This document shows positions 31,791 to 44,600 of a stretch of 64,000 nt of DNA, piece by piece. The stretch spans positions 10,249,961-10,313,960 of the forward strand of contig OZ025258.1 of the NCBI GenBank assembly GCA_964019135.1, read 5' to 3'. The DNA comes from Arenicola marina. Lineage: Eukaryota > Annelida > Polychaeta > Arenicolidae. The notes beneath the pieces were generated by a model. That model saw nothing but the letters and a program-made list of their open reading frames with translations, searched no databases and was not told the DNA's origin. The position numbers and the translations under genes are program-made. Numbering within the stretch: the first letter of the stretch is position 1; every line of letters begins with the position of its first letter.

Positions 31791-32608
31791 ACCCGGCGAA
31801 TCACACCAGAATTTGCAACAACATTATTATCAAGTGAACAGGTGAACTACTCTTGTTCCGCACCTCTGTCAAAATGTGCGCTTTGATGCAGGAGCAATAT
31901 ATGTATCACCAGTAAGCAAGCGGTTGACAGAACTATTCTTTTTTGCCATTAAAAGCACATATGGCGACGGAGTTCGTGCCCTAGCTGTTATGTTACCTTG
32001 ATAGCATCGGCATTTGAATAACGTGCATTTTTGTAGATCTTGTATATATATTTAAGCCGGCCTACGTACGCACCTATCAGGTTGCCCATGCGGAAATGAC
32101 CCTGTGCGAAGATGCCCCCTATGCGGAGATGCCCCCCTCCCCCCCCCCCTGTATCTATCATAATGGTACCGTACGAACATATGGAGCGGAGAGTGTCTCA
32201 ATATCATGTATTTTATATAAGCTTAGGGGGGCATCTTCGCATGGGGGTGGGGTGAGGGGAGCCTTAATTTCCGCATCAATGTGAAACCGCGGCTGGCGGA
32301 TATCCCCTTTTTGCGCCATGGCCAACACTGCGCCAACCCAAATCACAACGGTTTTCTTCATTATTTTCTTAGTATATGGATGAAACCGTAATAAAGTTGA
32401 ATAGATTCTGTTGAATTGAGGTCATGCAGCCCGGAGACGAGCAGAGCAGACGCGCTTGCTACAGATAGAACACAACACACAGTTCCGCCGAGCAGTTCGT
32501 TCTATGAATGTTTACATTGGTGACCAAATAAAATATTGTGACTTCTTTGTGGGGCGTGTTCATCAGTTGATTAGATAGTGAAGGAAGCTTTTATGTAACG
32601 GGTCCAAA
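31791..32608. other. CCDC175-like upstream region with an inverted-repeat element
   Basis: No gene seen. At 32090-32275 ATGCGGAAATGACCCTGTGC and GAAGATGCCCCC face imperfect inverted copies (GGGGGCATCTTCGCATGGG and TTAATTTCCGCAT), suggesting a small decayed foldback element. The last 100 bp before 32609 should contain the promoter of the coiled-coil gene. Confidence 0.45.
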
Positions 32609-35600
32609 ATGTCCGTGGCACCAGCTTCGTTACTATCAGAAGTGCCTGGAGTCACAAATTCTGTACAGCACTTACAAGAACTGGGTAAGTTATGTCCAAT
32701 GCTTCGAGGTCATGTCTCTTATGTTGCCAATTATCGCCCATTCAAAGCCATTGACAGTGGCCCAGAGACAGAGTGGGTAATTTCCTTGGGCCAGGACCGG
32801 TAGGCTCCCCGGTATACTCAAGCTCTTTCGCTATGCAGAATGTCAATGAAATGTTTTCACCAGTCATCAGTGGTCATGTCCAGTTTATTTACAGGTAATG
32901 GAACCGGCCTAGATAGTCACTTTTTAATCAACAGCTATATTCTTCCAAATAGCTCTTGCAGATTATTTTTCCAGTTTAGGTCTTTTGGGGACATACAAAG
33001 AAATATATGCTCCTACAATAATAATTAAGTGTGCATCACACTGGTGCTTTACTGCAGCTACTTGACGAGCACTCATTGTAGTCAATGTTTGAGTATTAAA
33101 ATTGAATCGATACCCAATGGATATATATTTTGTATGTACAAAATCGAATGGGTGTGAAATTATTTTTTGTTTGCTTTGGTCCAGGCATTGTTAACTATAA
33201 ACTCATAATATAGTTAAAGATAAGACATTTATCTCTCCAAAATGTATGTGGTCCATTTGATGAGACTGTTAAAAGCATTATATTTAGATCACATGAGATT
33301 GCCTGACACTGACAGTCACTCGGGACATAACAGCATTCTGGTTTATCAGTTCACCCCCCATCCCCCCAACTCCCCCCCTCACCCCATCCTCAGCTCTCTA
33401 CACCTTCCTTGCCTTCGATATCGGTCACTTCTAAAAAGCTTAAGTTCAGTTATTCCTAACTGCTTTAGACCATCCTGTATTCTGTTTTCACACAGAACAA
33501 CTACACAGAACTGTGTCACTCCATGATGCTAGTGAGTGTCATATTTGCTCTGACATCAAAACTACCACCAATTATATCAGGTGAAAGTTTTGAATAGCAC
33601 AAAAATTTTCAATGTAGAAAACAAGAATGGTGGTGTACTCAAAGTGAACTCCAGTAAATGGTTTATTTGCCACTTTTTAGTATATATTTTGTCAGTATTC
33701 ACCTTCAGATAAAGGGTTGGAAGTAAAAATAAAGTTTGTAGATTGCCAAAAGATACATACCTATATACATACGTAGTAGTTTTTAGACATTTTACGCTGG
33801 CAACTTTTGAAAGGAGAAGGGACTAATTGAAAAGTGTATCTAATTTACTATATGAATAGGGTAGCAACTCATCTTTCACATATAATTTGAAAAGTGTATC
33901 TAATTGACTATATAAGTAGAGTAGCACCTCATCTTTTTCAAATTATATTGAAATGATATCTTTCAGTGAAAAGACTTTCAATAAAAATAGTATCTTATGG
34001 AAAGACTGGTTAAATAATACTAAACCCTTGATCATTTGAAGTTGCTGAACAGGCTGATTAGGATTTAAATGTCTTTAGTATTATTTGGAAAACTTCAAAA
34101 TTGCCTACTGGCAAATTGAGAGGGGGTAATAAGTTATAAACATATGCAATTCTAAAATCTAATTACACCATGGAACCATATCTCAGTGCTGGTTTGCCAG
34201 ACTCAGACTATCCAGCCACCAACTCGAAATTGAGTGTGGCCATTATAATAAGCCAATGCCCGTACCTGTGACAAAGCGCATATGTAACCAGTGCACCTCA
34301 GGGAGTGTGGAAGATGAGATTCATTTCATTTTACATTGCGAAAAAAATTCTCTAGTCACAGAAAAATGCTTAAAGCCGAAATTATGGGGTTGGGGTTATC
34401 TCTTAGTGGGGAGGGACAAAAAGGCTTAAATGACCTGCTGTCAAGCAATCACCCAGCAGCCCTATTTGCGGTTGGGAAATGTATCAACATAGCCATGAAA
34501 CTATATGTGCGAATAAATTTTTCAAAATTTTCTCTTTCTGTGTGTTTTTTGTTACATGGCAACACGCATGTATTTACATGTCGTAGACCAATAATGGAAA
34601 GAAAGAAAAAAGAATTGAATTTATAATAATAAAAAAATATATTGTGTAACAAGATTTGTCAACCATCAACCAGTATTTCAATGCTGATCCCTGTTCCGAG
34701 ACTGGTGGGCTGCCCTCATATCTAATCTAGACTTTGATCTAGTCTATAGCGTCACTAGAAGGTGTAACCTATCATGACAAATGATGCAACATACATATTA
34801 GAGTTATGAGGCAGCGAAAAGACACAGGAAACATATCAGTCTGGTTTTCACCTGTGTTTGGTTTACCATTTTCCACTTAGTAGAATTTTAGTAGAAGCTA
34901 GTGGAGGCACATACTTGAGAAGCAGACAAATCTGTGCAACAGTAATTCCAGACTGCACAGGAAACATATCAGTCTGGTTTTCACCTGTGTTTGGTTTACC
35001 ATTTTCCATATAGTAGAATCTTAGTCAGGGGCGGATCTAGGAATTTGCCAAGGGGGGGCTTGCTCTCTGAAAACGTCCGACCGAGGGGTGTGTTCTCTGA
35101 AAAGGCGTGCTCGGAGAAGCCGACTTTAACGGTGTATGTTCATGTTCCCAAGGGGGTGTTGCTATCTGAAGACTTGTGACCGGGGGGGGGGGCTTAATTG
35201 GGCTTGGAGAACCCGACTTTAACAGTGTATGTTCAGTTTCCCAAGAGGGGGGGTTGCTCTCTGAAGACTTGGGACTTTAACATGTATGCTAACATGTATG
35301 TTGTATGTTCTGGTTCCCAAGGGGGGTTGCGACCCCCCTAACCCCCCCTCCCCCACTAGATTCGCCACTGTTAGTAGAAGCCAGTGGAGGCACATACTTG
35401 AGAAGCAGACAAATCTGTGCAACGGTAATTGCAGACTGCAAATTTGTACTTCCTCATTGACAACAAGGTCAACAGTGTGAAAATTTGGAATGCTATATAG
35501 AATGACTCCAAAGCTTGGAAATCTCAAGGACCTAGGCTGACATAACCTTTGCAAAGGATTCTACATCTACATTCTTAATAAAAACTAATCCTTTTTGATG

Positions 35601-38600
35601 AAGAATGCAGTTTTTCTGTGCAAAATCAAGGCTTTTTGAGGTGTGCCCCGACCCCATTCCGGTCGCAGGTTTTCAGAGAGCTCCCCCTCCTATTCGCATT
35701 TGCTCGGTGAAACCCGTTCTCCTGGCTGTCGATGGCAGCAGAGCGAGGTGCGTTATGCAAGTTGCGGTGTTGGCCCGCATGGCTTCGTCACGACTTGCGA
35801 CATCGCAGAACAGGTAGTCTCCGGCAGCGGCCCGATGGTGCAGATCGAAGCGTCGGTTTGCATTTGCGGCGAGCGTCATCCTGGCGCTCTCACCAAACGT
35901 TGTAATCGCGCAACGAGTGTCTCGGGTCTGGACTGTGTCTTGGTTGAGCCACAGCGACGTCATCTTCGATCCGCTCGGCGATCACGTGGCTCTCTTAAGT
36001 TCTGACCCTAATCCGAGTGTAGGCGCCGAGGGACGACATACCGATGAAACCACTCGCAAATCAGAACTCTGGCGATCGTCTCAGCCTGTTGGTCGTCACA
36101 CCTGGCCGCAACGATAGCAAGAGCGAGTCTCACTCTGGCCTCGGGGTCCCTCTCTCCCTCGCGCTGGCGGGTGGGCCGTCATGGCCGCTGGCGGGTGGGC
36201 CGCCATGGCCGCTGGCGGGTGGGCCGCCATGGCCGCTGGCGGGTGGGCCGCCATGGCCGCTGGCGGGTGGGCCGCCATGGCCGCTGGGCGGGTGGGCCGC
36301 CATGGCCGCTGGCGAGTGGGCCGCTATGGCCGCTGGCGGGTGGGCCGCCATGGCCGCTGGCGGGTGGGCCGCCATGGCCGCTGGCGGGTGGGCCGTCATG
36401 GCCGCTGGCGGGTGGGCCGCCATGGCCGCTAGCGGGTGGGCCGCCATGGCCGCTGGCGGGTGGGTCGCCATGGCCGCTGGCGGGTGGGCCGCCATGGCCG
36501 CTGGCGGGTGGGCCGCCATGTTCGCTGACGGGTGGGCCGCCATGGCCGCTGGCGAGTGGGCCGCTATGGCCGCTGGCGGGTGGGCCGCCATGGCCGCTGG
36601 CGGGTGGGCCATGGCCGCTGGCGGGTGGGCCGTCATGTTCGCTGGCGGGTGGGCCGCCATGGCCGCTGGCGGGTGGGCCGCCATGGCCGCTGGCGGGTGG
36701 GCCGTCATGGCCGCTGGCGGGTGGGCCGCCATGGCCGCTAGCGGGTGGGCCGCCATGGCCGCTAGCGGGTGGGCCGCCATGGCCGCTGGCGGGTGGGCCG
36801 CCATGGCCGCTGGCGGGTGGGCCGCCATGTTCGCTGACGGGTGGGCCGCCATGGCCGCTGGCGAGTGGGCCGCTATGGCCGCTGGCGGGTGGGCCGCCAT
36901 GGCCGCTGGCGGGTGGGCCGCCATGGCCGCTGGCGGGTGGGCCGCCATGGCCGCGGGCGGGTGGGCCGCCATGTTCGCTGACGGGTGGGCCGCCATGGCC
37001 GCTGGCGAGTGGGCCGCTATGGCCGCTGGCGGGTGGGCCGCCATGGCCGCTGGCGGGTGGGCCGCCATGGCCGCTGGCGGGTGGGCCGCCATGGCCGCTG
37101 GCGGGTGGGCCGCCATGTTCGCTGACGGGTGGGCCGCCATGGCCGCTGGCGAGTGGGCCGCTATGGCCGCTGGCGGGTGGGCCGCCATGGCCGCTGGCGG
37201 GTGGGCCGCCATAGCCGCTGGCGGGTGGGCCGCCATGGCCGCTGGCGGGTGGGCCGCCATGGCCGCTGGCGGGTGGGCCGCCATGGCCGCTGGCGGGTGG
37301 GCCGCCATGACCGCTGGCGGGTGGGCCGCCATGGCCGCTGGCGGGTGGGCCGCCATATTCGCTGACAGGTAGGCTGTCATGGCCGCTGAAGGATAAGCCG
37401 TTTTAGAGAAGGTCATCTGCTGGGGCCTGCACAACATCCACAGCGTCAGTATCCGGGAAGTTGCGGGCACGTATCACATGCATATAGCCTTCCCCGCGAT
37501 CTCCTCCGCCTGTTGTCTGTCCTCCGTCCCGATACCCACCAAACTTGACGATTTTACGTGCCGCTCCGGGTGTAGACCAGCTGCTCACGCCGAGCAGCCT
37601 GGACCCAGGCGTGGTTCTCCTTGAGTTGCTCCAGCTGCTACTGTATCTCTTGCATGGTGAGTTCCACCATGATGTTCTGCTCTTGCAGCGTGATTTGCTG
37701 CCGATAATCCTGTCGACTGCGCCAAAATGTTGCGGGTGGAGGATATGTTGCCTGGTTGAATGGCATGCAACGCTACTTAATAAATTGGCGTATAGAAACT
37801 GGCACATCTTTATATACTGCCAAATTTAAAGCTGCAGTGGTGTTATTTAAAGGAAACCTTTTTGGAGGTGTGTCCGCGATTGACCAATCAGGATGCAATA
37901 CTCCAATTATATTCAAACTGGAAATGACGCCTACTGGGTGAGCAAAACAAGAGCGCATGATCAGAGGGACGCCGAGGCCAGAGTGAGACTCGCTCTTGCT
38001 ATCGTTGCGGCCAGGTGTGACGATCATGATATGTTAGGATGCTATTTTTCCATGAAAGACTAAGATCCTGGTCTACTGCTCGGCTTATGCCGCAATAATC
38101 CGTAAATCGCCGCACTGATCTCATTTTTCGCGCGTTCCCCCTGAAGGATACCTCCACTGTGAAGAGTTCTCTCCTCGAGGTAACTTCCAATTCTAGCGCA
38201 AGGCGTCGCAACATGAAGGGTCACAAAATACGTCACTTGCTTTGGAAAAGTGGCACGCTCCTCGACATTGACGGGGGCGGTTTGGCTTAATTTATTTTTC
38301 CTTACCAGTCGGCCGAAACGAAGCGTTAACAGTCGCCAAATTAACTTTAAGATGTAAAACTTTCGGTGCAGATCGCGATTAGAGGAGGTTGGACACCCGC
38401 TTTAACAATTAGCCATATTTATATTATGCCACATGAACTCGAACACTTGTTTTATTCTCGATCTTTTCTCATCATTTCAGCATTGCGCATGAAAAGTTCC
38501 GAGTTCGGATTTGGTGAAGACGATGTTGCGACGATTGACAGCCTGGTGTTAACAATATATGACTTGGTTCGTCGTTTTGTCTTTTGCATATACGGTTGTA

Positions 38601-41600
38601 GGGAAATAAATGTATTTCATTATTACTATTGCACAACCAGAGAGACGGTATTTATCTAAACGTGAATCACGTGAAGGTTCTCATGTTGATGCATGGACAA
38701 CATTAGTTTTGGTTTCATAAATATGATGCACATATTTATCTAAACCTATATATACACGTATTCTGATATAGATAACATTAGTTTTGCTTCCATAAACATG
38801 ATTCACATTGAAGTAAGAGATTAGATTGCTGTGTATATCTTTACCTGTTTTCTGCAATGTCTGCTTCAGGAACGAGAATGTGGACTAGCACACGAGATAC
38901 TGGAGACAGAAACTATCAAAGCCAGCATTTTACGCCACAAGCTGCAATTCCTTCCTTGCGAAATAAAAAAGGAAATTCAAGGTATTTCTATTTTTCTCAT
39001 TATATATTGTCCCATTACTTCGCTTTTTATTCGGTTAATGTGTGACTGCGTCTGTTGTTGAGAATGCCGAGAATCAATTACGCATTGGATCCGGCATCAG
39101 GACGTGTTGTCTTACAGTTGACAGCACTTCACACTGTGATTGTAAAGTGGAAGTCTACTGGAAAATAACCGTGTCGCAATTCTTGCTGATCATGACTCCG
39201 AAGATCAGAATATCCTTCTCCCCGCAGGCGCCGTGGACGCAGCGCGACAATCCAATGCCGAAGAACTGAACAGACTGCAGAGTAAACTGGCTTCTGTTCA
39301 GGAAAACACAGACGCCTTGACAAACCGTCATGCCGAGCTGGAGAAAGAGAACTCATTTCTACAGTCAGTATTTCGACCTATAGATGACGCAGATTGCTTA
39401 AGACACCGCTGTTTCTAGACTAACATGTAATGCTGATACGTATACGATGTTCACATGCATGAGAGGAAACACTGTTTAAAACATTTTATTGCGGAACATT
39501 TGTTACAGTGTTTAGAACATGTTATTGCGAAACATTTGTTACAGCTATATTGATTACCAAATGGTACTTTATACAACGTTGTTTTACATGGATCTCGTTT
39601 GCGATTACAGGCTTACATGGCCATACACTGTAACCCCAACCTATATTACGTTTAATAGCCCGGAAAGAGACCATCTTAGGGAGCAGCATGAAGAAATAGT
39701 GTCCCAACTGAACCAGCGACTGGCGGAGAAGGCAAGGTAATACCCAAAGCTCAGTGACACGTAATTAGGTGAAATCCTCACTTTCCATTGAAAGGCCAAT
39801 TTAGCAGTACTTAGTTGGGAACACCGCCGGCTTGTGGATATACCAGTACCGCTACTCGTTATCAACCTCATTATGTGACTGATGCGTAGCCAATCACACA
39901 CATATTTTATTCATTAAATACCTAAGTGTAGCCTTTCAGCTGTTTACTTGCACGTTGAGCCAGAATAGAATTAACTCATTTTCGACCGGTTGATTCTTGT
40001 TTCTAGGTATCGTTGCCACAGAGTTAACCGAGCGGGAAAGCGAATCCTGGTTATATGCAGGCGTAACTGCAATCTTAGCAAGCATGAGGCATACACGTCT
40101 CTTCTGCTTTCTCTTTCAGCAAACAGATCATGCTGAATGAAACTAGGGATGCACTAAGGGAAACAAATCAGAAGGTATGTCACTACACTTGTGAGCATCG
40201 AAGAAAAATAAGAAAGAAATTAATTTGTCCGCCTGTTTCGGCTGATTTTTGCGTTACAAAGTCGACCTCCCAGCAGGTTTGTTGTAAATTTACGGTCGCC
40301 GCCGGTTTTCCTCTCAGATCGTTGACTTAGAAGAAGGAATTCTACAGTTGAAGGAAGACTTGATTCAGGAGAGGGCAGACGCCCGGATGGAGAAGAAGAG
40401 ACTGAAGAAAATTATCGTGAGTATCCATAAAATATTGCCGGGTAGTCTGAGCGGTTTTCGGCATTTAGTTTGTTTATATTAATTTTGTGCTGAGTTCGCG
40501 GGCATCCGGTGCGCCAGGTTCCGGTGGTCCACTGAGCATGTGTCACTTGCTGCTGAGGATCCAGACAAAGAACACCTAGAGAAGAATTTAATATACCAGA
40601 ACTTTCATTATCTACTCCAGCCACTGGGCTACAACTTCAGGTTTTCCTCTGACCCTTAATAAAGCTGTGTAAACGAAACTTTGCTTGGATGTGTGAATAT
40701 ATCCGGAGTGCAGCCGGAGCAACAACCCCTCCACCCCGTAACTCTTAATATCATTATCTGGTCGCACTGGTTAGAGGTCACTTTACGCTGCTCAGAGGTC
40801 ACGTCACAATGTTCAGAGGTCACGCTATACTGGCCAGAGATCACCTCGCAAAGGTTAGACGTTACGTCACAAATGTTTCCTCTGACTTCATAATGGTTGG
40901 ATGGTCGGCACCCTTCGTCAAAAGGCAAGAATTAACTCTTAAGGATCAGGGGCCAGGGAATCAGAAAGTCACCGCTGTATATGTACCTTGATCACAAGTA
41001 ACAACAGTACATTAAGCACAGGTCTTTACATGAATCACAGATCAATATCACATTACTTTTTTTTTATGTAATTCATTGTATGTAATGTTCCTTGTATTTA
41101 ATGGTATTTCATTCGTCTGCTACAGTACGACACAGCCTTGAAACATAGAGAGCAATGTGAGGCAAATGTGTCCCAGAAACAGTAAGTATAGGTAGCTAAT
41201 ATATGGTAAATTAGTTAACGAAGTATATGCATACACCTGTTGTTATACTGTTGTGGGTGTAGACTTTGATGACTAATAAACCCATGCACGGACACGGTGT
41301 GGTCCTTCGTTCCTTTATTAGAAAAATCCCGCGCAAAGGCTGATTGGAGTCAACACTCAAACGAACAAATTATCTCCCTAAACACCGAAAACACATTGCC
41401 CACCCGGCCACAATATATTTTATGCTTACACTGGCGACTATTCGGTGAACACTGTTCTTGACCCGTTCTGGGCCAACAACATAGATCGCGGCACATAACT
41501 GTACTACACGCGGTTCGCTTACATAGGCCTAAATGAAAACCGTCAAGAAGATTGCACTGCGCGTTTCGTTCAAAGTCATTGGAAGTTTTTTCATGACCGA

Positions 41601-44600
41601 AGTTAACCATGACTATTCTATGGATAAATTGATAGAGATAGGTATAGTTATCAGTATTTGTTTTATTCTCTCCATACCACGCCATCTAATCACACTCGCC
41701 TTGTTTAATTGTCATGCAGAGAGATGGATAATGCTCACCAGAAGATGCTGGAAATTCAAGGTCAGCTAGATCTTGTCAAACAGGTAGCGTTTTGCTTCTA
41801 CGATGATAAACTTGATACCTAATTTCTTCATTTAGAATAAACTTTTTGACGATGTTTCTATGAATTTATTGTCGATAATGTCTATTAATGATTTTGTACA
41901 GTTTCTTTAACTCAAAAACACTACACATCAACCCGGTATTTTATATAGGACATTTACCTTGAGGGGGTGATTTTGTATTTTACTGTTGTTTTGATTAATC
42001 AGAGCGTGTGGAGATACGAAGGCTCGTGTGTGAGATTGGAGAATCAAGAGCGCAACCTGGATGAAAAGTTTGGCTCCCAAGTTAAGGAAAACAATGAGTG
42101 CACTCACAAATGGTGAGCTGAGAATTGAGCAATTAAGTGACTCGTTTAAAAAAAATGTATAACTTACGTATCACCCAAACCAGAAGATATATTATTTGAA
42201 CTCCTCAAATAAATATATTCTTGTCGTAGTTATGCCGTAATCTTTGCGAGTTTGATGCCCTGGATAATCCGGTTTATCGACATTATTGGCTTAGATAACA
42301 CACACAGGGACTGGCATCTCAAGAGTTTCTCTTTCGTTTCAGCCTGAATTTGACCAACAAGCTGGAGGAACAGGAATATCAGAATCAGCAAACCACATCC
42401 GAAATGGACTCTAAGATAGCTCAGGTACGTGATGGAATTTAGCTGTCACCACCTGGTAATCTTTTCTGCAAAATTTTACTTGAAAGTTCAGAGATATTTG
42501 TTTGTTATACAGTTGAAGAAATCTATGGCCTCGTTAAGTAATTTTTGTATTTTTTTTTTAAATTGATTACCAAACTGATGGCGTGATAATCTATTAATGC
42601 TTATATTTGCCGCCTACAGCTGAAGCGAGATGCCAAATCGGAACAAAAACGCAACTCGGTAGTGCGGAAAAAGCTAGAAGAACTGGAGAAAAGTAAGTGC
42701 AGTTGTGTATATACATGCGATTAACCGAAGTGGCGCGCCCTGTACTTGTGTCATTGTTCGACGTTCTGTATAAGACCTTCCTTTCCTTTCGTGCGGATCG
42801 TATTTATGGTCTCCCTCTACTACAATGCGATGGGATCACATGATTAGCAAAGTCACATCGCGGACAATACGTACAGTCGTTTAGGCGTTACGGCATCCTA
42901 TAGGTTTGGTCTCGCGGACGGACAACCGGGTGTATGTGGTTCGTGGTCGATTTCGTGGCATAATCTGCGTAACGCTGTGCGATCTTCTAGCTTTTGCGTC
43001 ACGAACGAGCACCAATAGAGAAGGTGTATATAGATAAAGTACATACATTGGTCGTTCACATATTGGTATTTACACGGCTCAACAATTGATCGTTATACTA
43101 CTGACACATTGAACGTTATACTACTCACACATTGAGCGTTATACTACTCACACATTGAGCGTTATACTATTCACACATTGAGCGTTATACTGCTCACATT
43201 GAACATTATACTACCCAAACATTGAACGTTATACTACTCACACATTGAACGTTATTCTTCTCACACATTGAACGTTATACTCACACGTTGAACGTTATAC
43301 TCACACATTGAACGTTATACTAATATATTGAACGTTATACTACTCACACATTGAACATTATACTACTCACACATTGAACGTTATACTCGCACATTGGTAG
43401 TTATACTGCTCATACATTGAACGTTATTCTTCTCACACATTGAACGTTATATTCGCACATTGAACGTTATATTCGCACATTGAACGTTATACTCACACAT
43501 TGAACTTTATACTACTCACACATTGAACGTTATACTCACACATTGAACGTTATACTAATATATTGAACGTTATACGACTCACACATTGAACGTTATTCTT
43601 CTCACACATTGAACGTTATACTCACACGTTGAACGTTATACTCACACATTGAACGTTATACTAATATATTGAACGTTATACTACTCACACATTGAACGTT
43701 ATACTGCTCACGCATTGAACGTTATACTGCTCACGCATTGAACGTTATACTACTCACATTGATCGTTATACTGCGCATACATTGAACGTTATACTACTCA
43801 CACATTGAACGTTATTCTTCTCACACATTGAACGTTATACTCACACATTGAACGTTATACTAATATATTGAACGTTATACTACTCACACATTGAACGTTA
43901 TACTACTCACACATTGAACGTTATACTACTCACACATTGAACGTTATACTACTCACACATTGAACGTTATACTACTCACACTTTGAACGTTATACTACTC
44001 ATACATTGAACATTATACTACGCACACATACGTTATACTAACATATTGAACGTAATACTCACACATTTAACGTTATATTACTCATGCATTGAACGTTATG
44101 CTACTAACACATTGAACATTATACTACTAACACATTGAACGTTATACTGCTCACACATTGAACGTTATACTGCTCACGCATTGAACGTTATACTACTCAC
44201 ATAGATCGTTATACTGCGCATACATTGAACGTTATACTACTCACACATTGAACGTTATTCTTCTCACACATTGAACGTTATACTCACACATTGAACGTTA
44301 TACTCACACATTGAACGTTATACTAATATATTGAACGTTATACTACTCACACATTGAACGTTATACTACTCACACATTGAACGTTATACTACTCACACAT
44401 TGAACGTTATACTACTCACACTTTGAACGTTATACTACTCATACATTGAACATTATACTACGCACACATACGTTATACTAACATATTGAACGTAATACTC
44501 ACACATTTAACGTTATATTACTCATGCATTGAACGTTATGCTACTAACACATTGAACATTATACTACTAACACATTGAACGTTATACTCACACATTTAAC

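Noticed and set aside
35640-36005. Host gene exon in the GC-rich segment
   Set aside because: Open frames on both strands reflect GC content, no domain is seen, and it adjoins mobile-element sequence.
36044-37470. Frames of 442 and 446 codons on opposite strands (GGWAAMAA and PPAAMAAH repeats)
   Set aside because: They are produced by a 24-bp minisatellite with no stops; both strands are equally open.
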